Assembly: GCA_964397305.1 (NCBI GenBank)
Contig: CAYNIP010000003.1
Location: 62,001 to 126,000 of the forward strand
Reading direction: 5' to 3'
Source of the DNA: JAAUTY01 sp964397305
GTDB lineage: Bacteria > Cyanobacteriota > Cyanobacteriia > Cyanobacteriales > Spirulinaceae
DNA length: 64,000 nt
Below, piece after piece: positions 43,380-52,108 of this stretch (its first letter is position 1; each line of letters begins with the position of its first letter). Under the pieces are notes generated by a model, which saw only the letters and a list, made by a program, of their open reading frames with translations, was not told the DNA's origin and made no database searches. Both the position numbers and the translations under genes were made by a program.

Positions 43380-44297
43380 GGGGTGATCCGTGCCGGTGGG
43401 TCTGGCTAGGCCAACACCAAACCGTGCCTGCAAAAAGTCGGCCAGCACCTGGACCTTGACCGACAGGTGGCGGTGGTTGGGATAGAGCAGGCAGAGCCAG
43501 GTGCGGGGGGCTTCATACTCGGGCAACACCCGCACCAACTTTCCCTGCTGGTTGGCTGGGGCGATGATGAATTCGGGTAGCAGCGCCAGGCCCAGGCCGG
43601 TGATCGCCGCCGTCCTGAGCACTTCGCCATTGTTAGAGCACAAGACGCTGTTGATGGCGATCGCCAGCTCCCCGGTCGGTCCCTGCAAGCGCCACTGGGG
43701 GTTTGGGGTGAGGGGGCCGTAGTGAAGACAGGGGCGATCGCGCAGTTCCTGGGGATGCTGGGGTTCCCCCTGGGCGGCGAGGTAGTGGGGTGCGGCCCAG
43801 AGCCCGCGTTGCACCGGAGCGAGGCGCTGCACCACCAGGGCCGGGGACTCCGGGGGGGCAGCGAGGCGGACGGTGAGATCGAAGCCTTCCTCAATCGGGT
43901 CGATGAGGCGGTCATTGAGCACCAGTTCCAAACGGAGGTCGGGGTACTGAGCCGCAAACTCGGCGATCGCTGGGGCGAGGTACTGCGTGCCAAAGGTCAT
44001 GGGACCATTGAGCCGCAACCGCCCCCGGGGCTCGGCCTGGAGTTGGCTGGCAGCCTGCTCGGCCTCCCGGAGGGCCGCTAAGATTTCGACGCTGCGGGCA
44101 TAAAAGGCGCGGCCGCTGGTCGTGGGGCTGACCTGGCGAGTCGTGCGCTGGAGTAGCTGGACCCCGAGGGTCTGCTCCAGCTTGACGACCAGTTTGTTCA
44201 CCGCCGAGCGAGACAGGCCCAACTGACGGGCGGCGGCGGCAAAGCTACCCTGTTCAACGACTTGGGTAAAGGCTTGCAGGCTCTCGAATTTGTCCAC
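43341..44297 (-). CDS. LysR-family transcriptional regulator
   Basis: This 318-residue protein has the winged helix-turn-helix at residues ~1-60 (FTQVVEQGSFAAAARQLGLSRSAVNKLVVKLEQTLGVQLLQRTTRQ). The effector domain of the PBP2_CrgA-like type follows (GRLRLNGPMTFGTQYLAPAIAEFAAQYPDLRLELVLNDRLIDPIEEGFD). The start is a GTG. Its ligand and targets are unknown. It converges on nadA and lies upstream of dapB on the same strand, 109 bp away, with no sign that it controls either. Confidence 0.93.
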   Translation of the reverse strand: MDKFESLQAFTQVVEQGSFAAAARQLGLSRSAVNKLVVKLEQTLGVQLLQRTTRQVSPTTSGRAFYARSVEILAALREAEQAASQLQAEPRGRLRLNGPMTFGTQYLAPAIAEFAAQYPDLRLELVLNDRLIDPIEEGFDLTVRLAAPPESPALVVQRLAPVQRGLWAAPHYLAAQGEPQHPQELRDRPCLHYGPLTPNPQWRLQGPTGELAIAINSVLCSNNGEVLRTAAITGLGLALLPEFIIAPANQQGKLVRVLPEYEAPRTWLCLLYPNHRHLSVKVQVLADFLQARFGVGLARPTGTDHPSGTEVQHPLDRL

Positions 44298-44413
44298 GGG
44301 TTGGGGCCTCTCTCCCGGGCAGCCGCTCGGCGATCGCCCTCGGTGTGCTCAAGCGCCCCCCTAAGACCGGAGCACCCCCGGGGGCCTGGGATCGCGATCG
44401 CGGCTGGGGCTCG

Positions 44414-45232
44414 CTAGAGGATTTTCTCGAGGCCATAGACTAGGGTTTTGAGCTGGGTCACTTGGCGGATCGCTAGCAAGACGCCGGGCATGAAGCTGGC
44501 GCGATCGCTCGTATCGTGGCGCAGGGTGTAGATCTGACCCGGAGCCCCGAAGATCACCTCCTGGTGGGCGATGAGGCCCGGCAGACGCACGCTATGGATG
44601 CGGATATTTTCCGCCGCGAGACTCCCGCGAGCACCGGGGAGGAGCTCTTGTTCGGTGACAGCCGCCGGGTTATAGGTCTTGCCCAGTTCGGCCAGCATTT
44701 CAGCGGTCTTCACCGCCGTGCCGCTGGGGGCATCGGCCTTTTGGTTGTGGTGGAGTTCAATGATTTCTACATGGTCGAAGTACCGGGAGGCCTGGACCGC
44801 GGCCTGTTGCAACAGCACCATGCCGAGGGAGAAGTTGGGAATCACCAGCGCGCCGGTGCTCGCCTTGGCGGCAAAGGCGGCTAGATCCTCGATCTGCTCG
44901 GGGGTGAGGCCCGTCGTGCCGACTACGGGCCTCACTCCGTAGGCGATCGCCGCCCGCACATTCTCGTACACGGCATCGGGGTGGGTGAAATCAACCATCA
45001 CCCCCTGAATTTTTTCCTGAGTTGCCATCACGAGAACACTCTGCAAGTCCTCCAGGATGGGAACTTCTAGCTCACCGCAGCCCGCGATCAGGCCCACATC
45101 TTCGCCCAAGTGCTGGCGATCAACGGCTCCCAACAGTTGCATATCGGGGGCCGTGGCGATCGCCTTGACGACTTCACGGCCCATCTTGCCAGCCGCACCA
45201 TTGACGACAACCGGGATTAACTCTGAGGACAT
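44414..45232 (-). CDS. dapB: 4-hydroxy-tetrahydrodipicolinate reductase
   Basis: This NAD(P)H-dependent enzyme of lysine and diaminopimelate synthesis has 272 residues. It opens VVVNGAAGKMGREVVKAI, the dinucleotide-binding G-x-x-G-x-x-G. The catalytic ELHHNQKADAPSGTA (His and Lys of the family) lies near residue 155-170. The C-terminal SDRASFMPGVLLAIRQV is conserved. The cytoplasmic enzyme feeds peptidoglycan and lysine. Length and motifs are standard. Confidence 0.97.
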   Translation of the reverse strand: MSSELIPVVVNGAAGKMGREVVKAIATAPDMQLLGAVDRQHLGEDVGLIAGCGELEVPILEDLQSVLVMATQEKIQGVMVDFTHPDAVYENVRAAIAYGVRPVVGTTGLTPEQIEDLAAFAAKASTGALVIPNFSLGMVLLQQAAVQASRYFDHVEIIELHHNQKADAPSGTAVKTAEMLAELGKTYNPAAVTEQELLPGARGSLAAENIRIHSVRLPGLIAHQEVIFGAPGQIYTLRHDTSDRASFMPGVLLAIRQVTQLKTLVYGLEKIL

Positions 45233-45738
45233 AGGCGGAAATTGGATGAAAAGGTAGGAGAGAAACTCGGCTTGCCCGGCCCCAGGCCCACAACCCTCGC
45301 GAATTTCCAGGGAGTGCGATACAGCATCGAGCCTCCGCCTCTTGGAGCTGCTGTGGACCCATAAATCCTAAACCCCTTACGGTTCGGACTGTCCTCCTGG
45401 TCTCCCAACCCCTGCTGCTCCCACAACGGGAGTCGGGGAGCCAGCGACCCTAGCATCATCCTCACCCATTTTTGCGAGCGGGGAACTGAGAGGGGAAGGG
45501 CTGAGCGGGGGATACCCAGGAAGCCTCCTCGGGAGAGGGCTGTGAACTGACTAATTCCGAGAAACACGCTGGGCCTGGGCAGGAGCCGTTGGAAGATCAG
45601 GGTGATACCCCCTCGTTACACCCGCTGCCACAACCGCTACTGAGAAGTTGAACCGGCCTAGGGCCGCAACTACCAGCGTACCGGGCTACGATAGCGTACA
45701 GCAAGCGAGCGTCTTGAAATGATGCGACGAGCTACCAG
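45233..45738. other. Spacer without a recognisable gene
   Basis: There is no conserved frame. A weak trace of the dispersed repeat (CTGCTCCCACAACGGGAG near 45407-45430) is all that stands out. The spacer holds the dapB promoter, not identified. Confidence 0.4.
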
Positions 45739-45923
45739 GGGTGGACAGCATTTTACGCGGGATGCAAGTACTCCTTCGCTTAGCCCTCACCCCAACCCCT
45801 CTCCCAACTTGGGAGAGGGGCTTCTAACTCCCCTGCTCCCAGCTTTAGGAGAAGGGGTCGGGGGAGGTCAACACGCAGCGGCTGCTCGCAGCGTGGGTCA
45901 ACTTGACTAACTGAGATGCACCC
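45739..45923 (+). repeat. Chimeric element: family A left end, family B right end
   Basis: GGTGGACAGCATTTTACGCG on the left and CTAACTGAGATGCACCC on the right enclose the shared CCCTCACCCCAACCCCTCTC and GCTTTAGGAGAAGGGG blocks. The right end touches the surviving fragment of a GGDEF gene. Confidence 0.75.
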
Positions 45924-45925
45924 CC

Positions 45926-46066
45926 GCGCTCCAGCCAGATTTGACCCAGGAATCCCGGAACCTGGTGTATGCGGCTGACCGGGCCCTCTACATCCCCAAG
46001 CGCGGCGGCCGCAACCGGGTCGAGACTTGCCAGGCATATTCCCAGTACTCGAGTCAGGGCCGTTAG
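45926..46066 (+). pseudogene. C-terminal remnant of a GGDEF (diguanylate cyclase) gene
   Basis: An open frame of 46 codons reads LTQESRNLVYAADRALYIPK, then RGGRNRVET and about 14 further residues before TAG. A-ADRALY-x-AKR-x-GRNRV is the standard end of GGDEF domains. The rest of the gene is absent. The fragment starts 3 bp after a chimeric mobile element, which probably took part in the truncation. Confidence 0.8.
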
Positions 46067-46205
46067 GGCCGGGAGAACCGTGGCGTCTGGGTCAGAATCT
46101 CGGCGGCAGGGGCTTGGGAGCCCCCCCTTCGGCAACCTGGCCATCTTGCGGAACCGGGGCCAGGGTCTGGGACTAATGGGACATAGACCGGCTCGGGGTT
46201 TGCCC

Positions 46206-46760
46206 TTACTCGAGGGATTCGGGGGTGGGGGGTGGATAGGGGAGGCCGTCGGGGCGGATCGTTCCCTGCCCCCAGTAGACCCCGGTATCATCTACGTGCT
46301 TGGCGTGGCGGAGAATAGCTCCGTCCAGTTGAGCATCGGCTAACACCGCTTGGCGCAGGGTTGCGCCGGTCAAATCCGCCCAGCGCAAATCAGCTTGGCG
46401 GAGGTTGGCATAGCTCAGATTCGCGCCCCGCAAATTGGCCCCCGCCAGGGTGGCGTTGCTGAGGTTGGCGCTGGACAGGTTCGCGCGGTATAGGTTGCTG
46501 CCCGTCAGATCCGCCCCCGCTAAGTTGGCCCCTTCCAGTTCAGCGTTGCTTAAGAGGGTCTGTCGGAGTTGGGCCTGTTGGAGCTGGGCTTGGTTGAAGT
46601 TGCTATAAGGTAGGTAAGCTTGCTGTAGGTTACTGCCGCTCAGATCGATGCCCGGGAGCTGGGCCTCGAATAAGTCGATGCCAATCAGGGCGCACTGGCG
46701 AAAGTCCCGTGCTCCCTCAGCGTAGCGGGCTAGTAACACCGCAGGGGTCAGTTCCTCCAT
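46206..46760 (-). CDS. Pentapeptide-repeat protein
   Basis: This 184-residue protein has a short head (MEELTPAVLLARYAEGARDFRQC). It then has about 24 consecutive pentapeptides of the A(N/D)LxxA type, among them LAGADLTGSNLYRANLSSANL, up to residue ~155. The C-terminal segment HVDDTGVYWGQGTIRPDGLPYPPPTPESLE is not repetitive and may cap the helix. No signal peptide is present. It resembles the partial protein at 1-411. The role is unknown. Confidence 0.93.
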   Translation of the reverse strand: MEELTPAVLLARYAEGARDFRQCALIGIDLFEAQLPGIDLSGSNLQQAYLPYSNFNQAQLQQAQLRQTLLSNAELEGANLAGADLTGSNLYRANLSSANLSNATLAGANLRGANLSYANLRQADLRWADLTGATLRQAVLADAQLDGAILRHAKHVDDTGVYWGQGTIRPDGLPYPPPTPESLE

Positions 46761-47000
46761 GAATGGCTTGAGCCTCTAACGGATCAGTAACTGAGTATTT
46801 GTACTCGGTTCATTACCCTAGAGGAGATTGGCTCCCGCGCGCTCAAGCTTAATACTTTGTTAACTTTTGTAAAGGGGTTGCCTCGGTTAGTCAGGCCCAC
46901 GCCGACCTCCCCTCGGGGTGGCAAAACCCAAATCGGGAGCTGACGGCCGGCCAGTACAATTGCGATAGCCCCATTTCGGTTGGCTGGAGGCTGGCTGGCA

Positions 47001-47915
47001 ATGATTACCCCCCCCGGTGCTGAGCGCTACTCCCTGACCACGACCCAAGGGGAGATGGTCTACTACGCCCTGACTGGCGAGCCCTGGGCGGGCCTCTACC
47101 GCCAGTCCTGGGCGGAGCTGCCGCCCCTTGTGTTTCTCCACGGCTTTGGGGGAGGCTCTTCGGCCTATGAATGGTCCCAGGTCTATCCTGCTTTTGCCCT
47201 AGACTACCGGGTTCTGGCTCCGGATCTGATTGGCTGGGGCCGCTCGGCCCACCCGGAGCGGGATTATCAACCGGAGGACTACCTGGCGAGCTTGACGGAC
47301 TTTCTCGAGCAGACCTGCGGGCGGCCAACGCCTGTGATTGCTTCATCGCTGACGGCGGCTTTGGTGATCCGTTTGGCGATCGCCCGTCCCGATCTCTTCC
47401 AGAGTCTGATTCTGGTAGCCCCGGCCGGTCTCTCCGACTTCGGCAACGACTTCAGCCGCACCGTCTTGGCGCAGATTGCCAGTACACCGATTCTGGACCG
47501 GCTGTTCTATACCCTTGGCATTGCTACCGCCAGCGGCATCAACCGCTTCCTCAAGGTACGCCAGTTCGCTCGCCCGGAACGCATCTACCCGGAACTGGTC
47601 CAGGCCTATCAAGCGTCAGCCACGCAGCCCAAGGCAGACTATGCGGCCCTGGCCTTTGTCAGCGGCCGGCTCTGCTTTGATCTCGCGAACTATCTCGGCC
47701 AACTGACGGTGCCGACGGCGATTTTCTGGGGCGAGCAGGCGGCTTTAACTCCCCTAGACTTGGGCCGACGCTTAGCGGCCTTGAACCCTGAAGCCGTGCG
47801 CTGGTTTCAATCTCTGCCAGGGGTGGGCCTGACGCCGCAGCTCGAAGCCCCGGCGATCACCATTGCTTTGATCCGTCGGGCCTTACAACACCTGACCCCG
47901 GCGGCGACTCCCTGA
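47001..47915 (+). CDS. Alpha/beta-hydrolase
   Basis: This 304-residue protein has the oxyanion-hole loop PLVFLHGFGGGSSAYEW, then VLAPDLIGWGRSAHP and the elbow VIASSLTAALVIRLA. There the nucleophile is probably Ser116, in an A-S-S-L-T variant of G-x-S-x-G. The cap region is followed by VPTAIFWGEQAALTPLDLGRRLA, which should carry the acid. The usual final catalytic His is not obvious (SLPGVGLTPQLEAP), so activity is uncertain. The ATG at 47001 follows GGAGG; a TTG seven codons upstream is possible. The MscS-type gene begins 31 bp later on the same strand. Confidence 0.82.
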   Translation: MITPPGAERYSLTTTQGEMVYYALTGEPWAGLYRQSWAELPPLVFLHGFGGGSSAYEWSQVYPAFALDYRVLAPDLIGWGRSAHPERDYQPEDYLASLTDFLEQTCGRPTPVIASSLTAALVIRLAIARPDLFQSLILVAPAGLSDFGNDFSRTVLAQIASTPILDRLFYTLGIATASGINRFLKVRQFARPERIYPELVQAYQASATQPKADYAALAFVSGRLCFDLANYLGQLTVPTAIFWGEQAALTPLDLGRRLAALNPEAVRWFQSLPGVGLTPQLEAPAITIALIRRALQHLTPAATP

Positions 47916-47946
47916 GTCGTTCATTCTGCTCAAACCCCTGATCCCT

Positions 47947-49407
47947 ATGCCGCTCCCTGTGAATGAGATCGTCCGCAACCTGCGGCGAATTTTTAACACG
48001 CCCCTCTCCCCCGGGGCCAATCCCCTCACTCTGTGGTTAGTCGTCAAGTTATTGCTGGCCCTGGCCGTCGTGTTCATTTTGATCCGGCTATTGCGTCAGT
48101 TTCTTACCCACCAACTGCTGCGGTCCCTGAAGGTGGATGTGAGCAATCGCGAGGCGATCGCCACCCTGATCAGCTATGTCACCGGGGCGATCGCCTTCTT
48201 CGCCCTGATCCAAGGTCTCGGCTTCCGCCTCGAGTCCCTCGCGGTGATTGTCGGTAGCCTGGGGGTGGGTATCGGCTTTGGCTTGCAGGATCTCACCAAA
48301 AACTCCGTCAGCGGCCTCACTCTCTTGCTCGAGGGCAAGGTCAAAGTGGGCGACTTCATCGAGTTCAACGACCTCAGCGGCTATGTCAAGACGATCTCGC
48401 TGCGGTCGATGATCATCCGCACCCGCGAAGGGGGAGATGTTGTGGTTCCGAACAGCCAACTGGTGGAGAATCGGGTGCTGAACTGGAACTATGGCAATCC
48501 CCAGGGCCGCATTCATGTCCCCGTCAGCGTTGCCTATGGCAGTGATCCGGTCCTCGTCACCGAGGCGCTGCTGAACGCCGCCTACGCGGAGCCAGCGGTC
48601 CTCCATGAGCCGCCGCCCCACGTCCTCTTTCGCGGCTTTGGTGACAGCGCCCTCAACTTTGAACTGCGGCTCTGGGTGGAGGGCTATGACCGTGAGCCTT
48701 ATGTTCGCAGCGCCTTGAATTTTCTCATTGAGCAAAGTTTGCGCCAGCACGGGCTCGAGGTGCCGTTCCCCCAGCGGGATCTCTGGTTACGCAATCCTGA
48801 GGCCCTTCAGGTCCGGCAACCCGCCCCCACCTCGGAAACGTTGGCCCCGCTCCAGAGCTACCTCCAAGAGCAGGTAGCGGTGAAACCGGCGGCCAAGCCC
48901 CGTTTTATTCGCGATCTGTTGCGGCAAGTGGTCTATTTTCAAAACCTCAGTGAGCTGGAGCTGCGCCAACTGATCGAGATCGGCTATCGCAAGCGCCTGC
49001 GGCCGGGGGAAATCCTCTTCCAGGAAGGGGACCCGGGCGATGCTTTTTACATCATCCTCTCGGGAGTCGTTGAGGTCTACACTCAGAAGCTGAATAAGCG
49101 GCTGGCGACGCTGGAAGTGGGCCAATTTTTTGGCGAGCTGTCCCTGATGCTGGGGATTCCGCGCACGGCAACGGTGGCCGCTCAGCAGGAGGTGACGCTG
49201 TTTGCCATCAATAGCAAGGGATTCCGCCGCTTGCTGCAAGAGCATCCGGAGTTTGCGGAGGCGATCGTCCAGGAGCTGAGCCAACACCAGCAGGAATTGG
49301 GCGATCGCCGTCGCCAGCTTCAGGAGCTGGGCTTAGATGACGGTGGTGAGGATAAAAACGTCGTGGATTGGCTGCGGAAACGCCTCACGAAGTTGTTTGC
49401 CCTTTGA
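47947..49407 (+). CDS. MscS-superfamily channel with C-terminal cyclic-nucleotide-binding domain (bCNG type)
   Basis: This 486-residue plasma-membrane channel has membrane helices at ~28-50 and 73-93 and the pore helix at ~98-120 (LAVIVGSLGVGIGFGLQDLTKNSVSG). The MscS beta and C-terminal vestibule domains run to ~285. Residues ~320-445 form a cNMP-binding domain. Its phosphate-binding cassette is FFGELSLMLGIPRTATV, with Glu397 and Arg406, the residues that hold the ribose and the phosphate of cAMP. MscS proteins with this tail are the bCNG group, reported to gate on cyclic nucleotide and not mainly on tension. The tail after 445 is helical. It follows the hydrolase gene by 31 bp and lies 695 bp upstream of the LOV-adenylate cyclase gene, which could provide its ligand. 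Confidence 0.92.
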   Translation: MPLPVNEIVRNLRRIFNTPLSPGANPLTLWLVVKLLLALAVVFILIRLLRQFLTHQLLRSLKVDVSNREAIATLISYVTGAIAFFALIQGLGFRLESLAVIVGSLGVGIGFGLQDLTKNSVSGLTLLLEGKVKVGDFIEFNDLSGYVKTISLRSMIIRTREGGDVVVPNSQLVENRVLNWNYGNPQGRIHVPVSVAYGSDPVLVTEALLNAAYAEPAVLHEPPPHVLFRGFGDSALNFELRLWVEGYDREPYVRSALNFLIEQSLRQHGLEVPFPQRDLWLRNPEALQVRQPAPTSETLAPLQSYLQEQVAVKPAAKPRFIRDLLRQVVYFQNLSELELRQLIEIGYRKRLRPGEILFQEGDPGDAFYIILSGVVEVYTQKLNKRLATLEVGQFFGELSLMLGIPRTATVAAQQEVTLFAINSKGFRRLLQEHPEFAEAIVQELSQHQQELGDRRRQLQELGLDDGGEDKNVVDWLRKRLTKLFAL

Positions 49408-49559
49408 GCTACCCGAACTACGGCAATTACACGCCAATTCTGGCCTTCTTGCTATAGCCCCCGCTCGAGGGAGCGCTGAAGCGCAACGACCGCGATTGCA
49501 TACGGCTGTAGTTGGGCTAATGGAATTTCAGAAAATAAGTGCATAGAGGGAAGAGACAA

Positions 49560-49920
49560 AGAAGAGGATAATTCAAGTAGTCGCCGACCCATTGAACTGA
49601 AGCTGAGCGCCTCAGAAAAAGAAAAACTAGAAGCGCTCCGGACGCGGGACCAGCGTCCGTACAGGCGAGAGCGAGCGGCTGCCTTGCTGAAGAAAGATCG
49701 CTGGCGATGAATCGGGATTGCCAGGAGCGCGCCAAGGCTTGCTCAGACCCCGAACACCAAGGACGGGCTATCAGTGGGGGCGACGTTACCAAGCGGAAGG
49801 CAGCAAGGGTCTAGAGATCCGAGCCGGGCGGGGCAGGAAACCCGCTTTTTCCCCCTGAACATGAAACCGAAGCGAGGGCCCAAGAAGAAGTCGTCGCCAT
49901 TGGGTTGATGACTTCTTTAA
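49560..49920 (+). pseudogene. Remnant of an HTH-type (IS630-like) transposase
   Basis: Pieces of an N-terminal transposase region can be read in shifted frames: RPIELKLSASEKEKLEALRT, then RDQRPYRRERAAALLKK, a stop, and later YQWGRRYQAEGSKGLEI, RAGRGRKPAFSP. This order (recruiting helix, ERAAALL, RYQAEG, GRGRKP) is usual for IS630-like or related HTH transposases. No catalytic part is left. It occupies the 695-bp spacer between the channel and cyclase genes. Its presence shows that insertion widened the spacer. Confidence 0.7.
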
Positions 49921-50102
49921 TCAGTCCCGAAATGGCTCTAGGGATCTTCTACCCTACGTTGGCCTATTGGGTACTTAATTTGTGAAATTCCATCAGCGGC
50001 CGGGCTTGCCAGGGGCCGGGCTTTTCGTGAAATTGCCCGTGTCATAATGGTTCTAGGACTTCGAGGGGTGCGTGCCGCAAAGAAATTATTAACCCTGAAC
50101 CT

Positions 50103-51572
50103 ATGCCTAGTACTTGGAGCTGCGATGTCAGCCGCGCCAGTGAGACCCTGGAGGCGTTTTTTGCTCTGTCCCCGGACTTGCTCTGTGTGCGTGGCGAGGA
50201 TGGCTATTTGCACGCCGTCAACCCAGTCTGGCAGACAGCCTTGGGCTGGAGTGAGGCGGAACTGCGCGATCGCCCCTGGAGCGAGTTTGTCCACCCCAGC
50301 GACTTGCCCACCACCGATGAGCTAGAGCAACGTTGTCGCCAGAGCACGAGCGGCTATGTCACCTACAAAAACCGCTGGCGAGCTCAGGATGGCAGCTATC
50401 ACTGGTTGCAGTGGCGAGTGTCCCCCTACCGCAACGGCCGCAGCTATGGCATTGCTCAAGATGTGACCGAGACCACCTGGCAGGGAAGCCGCAACTATTT
50501 GGCCCAGGTGCAAGCGGCGGTGAAGTTGCGCGATCGCGCGATCGCCGCTAGCAGTGTCGGCATCGTCATCGCTGATGCGACGCTGCCCGATATGCCCTTG
50601 ATCTACGTCAATCCAGCCTTTGAGCGCATCACCGGCTACAGCCCCGCCGAAGTTCTGGGCTACAATTGCCGCTTTCTCCAGGGCAAACATACCAGCACCA
50701 CGGAGCTGGAACGCCTGCGCGCCGCGATTCGCGCTGGCGAGGATTGCACCGTAACCCTGCTGAACTACCGCAAGGATGGCCAACCCTTTTGGAACGAGCT
50801 AAGCATTTCCCCGATCTACAGCGGTCCGCAACTCACCCACTTTGTCGGTATTCAAAATGATGTGACGGAGCGCATTCAGGCCGTCAAAGCGGTGCAGTTG
50901 GAAAAAACGCGCTCGGAGCGACTGCTGCAAAACATCCTACCGCAGCCCATTATCCAGCAGCTCAAAACGTTTACCGGCTCCCTGGCGCAACAGTTCGACA
51001 CTGCCGCGATCCTCTTTGCCGACATTGTGGGGTTCACGCCCCTTTCGGCGGCCATGCAGCCCCTAGAATTGATCGAGATCCTCAATCGTATCTTCTCCAC
51101 CTTTGACCGTCTGGCGGAGCAGTACGGCGTCGAAAAGATCAAGACGATTGGTGATGCCTACTTGGCCGCGGCCGGGATTCCGCTCCCGCAGCCCGAGCCC
51201 GTGGCAGCCGTGGCGGACTTGGCGATCGCCATGCAAGCCGCCAGCCAGCAGTTTTCTACAGCCAAGGGCCAGCCGATTCGCCTCCGGATCGGCCTCCACA
51301 CCGGCCCGGTGGTCGCGGGCGTCATCGGCCTCAAGAAATTTAGCTACGACCTCTGGGGGGATACGGTCAATGTTGCAGCTCGCCTTGAGGAAAGTAGCGA
51401 GCCGGGACGCATCCAGGTGAGTCAAGCCGTCTATGAGCAGTTGGGCGATCGCTACCATTGCCAACCCCGGGGCCAAGTCACCCTCAAGGGCAAGGGCCCT
51501 CAAGCAACTTACTGGCTCCTAGCGCGCCGGTCCCAGGAATTAAGCCCCGCAGGCCTGGGAACCATCGGGTAA
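50103..51572 (+). CDS. PAS-LOV-adenylate cyclase (predicted blue-light-activated)
   Basis: This 489-residue protein has three parts. Residues ~15-125 form a PAS domain (FALSPDLLCVRGEDG to GIAQDVTE). Residues ~146-256 form a LOV photoreceptor domain with GYNCRFLQG, where Cys189 is the flavin-adduct cysteine. The flavin-contacting Asn221 (LLNYRKDG), Asn231 (PFWNE) and Gln251 (GIQND) are all kept. A short helical linker (RIQAVKAVQLEKTRSERLLQNILP) leads to a class III cyclase domain (~295-475). That has metal ligands Asp307 and Asp351, Lys347 and Asp416 as adenine-selecting residues, and Asn423 and Arg427 for catalysis. Every essential residue is present, so it should make cAMP, probably when blue light excites FMN. 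Homologous LOV-cyclases are known from other cyanobacteria (Microcoleus mPAC). No membrane segment is seen. Confidence 0.93.
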   Translation: MPSTWSCDVSRASETLEAFFALSPDLLCVRGEDGYLHAVNPVWQTALGWSEAELRDRPWSEFVHPSDLPTTDELEQRCRQSTSGYVTYKNRWRAQDGSYHWLQWRVSPYRNGRSYGIAQDVTETTWQGSRNYLAQVQAAVKLRDRAIAASSVGIVIADATLPDMPLIYVNPAFERITGYSPAEVLGYNCRFLQGKHTSTTELERLRAAIRAGEDCTVTLLNYRKDGQPFWNELSISPIYSGPQLTHFVGIQNDVTERIQAVKAVQLEKTRSERLLQNILPQPIIQQLKTFTGSLAQQFDTAAILFADIVGFTPLSAAMQPLELIEILNRIFSTFDRLAEQYGVEKIKTIGDAYLAAAGIPLPQPEPVAAVADLAIAMQAASQQFSTAKGQPIRLRIGLHTGPVVAGVIGLKKFSYDLWGDTVNVAARLEESSEPGRIQVSQAVYEQLGDRYHCQPRGQVTLKGKGPQATYWLLARRSQELSPAGLGTIG

Positions 51573-51599
51573 CGCAGCTCCTCGAGGAACCCGACCCGG

Positions 51600-51818
51600 G
51601 GTGAACAAAATTTTGCGCGGGATGTTTGTAATCCTTTGCTCAACCCTCGCCCTAAATCCCACTCCCAAGCTTAGGAGCGGGCCTTCTAGCTCCCCTTCTC
51701 CCAGCTTTGGGAGAAGGGGCCGGGGGATGAGGGCCCGGTAACGCTGAAGCGGCTTACACTCTGCTCCTTGAACCATCGCTCAAAATTCAGGGAAGCCGCG
51801 CTTTTTTTCGTCCACCCC
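51600..51818 (+). repeat. Family A element, complete, with perfect 10-bp target duplication
   Basis: The left end is GGTGAACAAAATTTTGCGCG. The right end, read as complement, is GGTGGACGAAAAAAAGCGCG. CCCGACCCGG stands on both sides (51590-51599 and 51819-51828). The interior has the usual hairpins and no reading frame. It lies just after the LOV-cyclase gene. Confidence 0.88.
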
Positions 51819-51936
51819 CCGACCCGGCGCGGCGATCGCCCCGGCCCAAGGCTTGCGTTACATTGAGAGATGTAACCGAGGTGACAGTTCGCAACCGTTT
51901 GGGGACAAGATCCCTAGTAGCGTCCCTGGGCGTCAC

Positions 51937-52053
51937 GGGTGCATCTCAGCTAGGCAAGTTTGCCCCCTCTGCGAGAAGCCGCTGCGCGTCTACATCCCCC
52001 GGACCCTTACTCCCAGGTAGGGCAACGGGGAGCCTCCCCAGGGAGATGCACCC
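51937..52053 (-). repeat. Family B element, complete, inverted
   Basis: GGGTGCATCTC (51937-51947) and GAGATGCACCC (52043-52053) form an 11-bp perfect terminal inverted repeat. The interior runs opposite to the copies at 61411 and 62387. Flanks GCGTCAC and GCGTAAC could be a decayed target duplication. It ends 55 bp before the DUF1517 gene. Confidence 0.85.
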
Positions 52054-52108
52054 GAGCGTAACTGCTGACAAGTCATACCCTTAAACCCGCAGTGCTAAAA
52101 CGCAAGCC

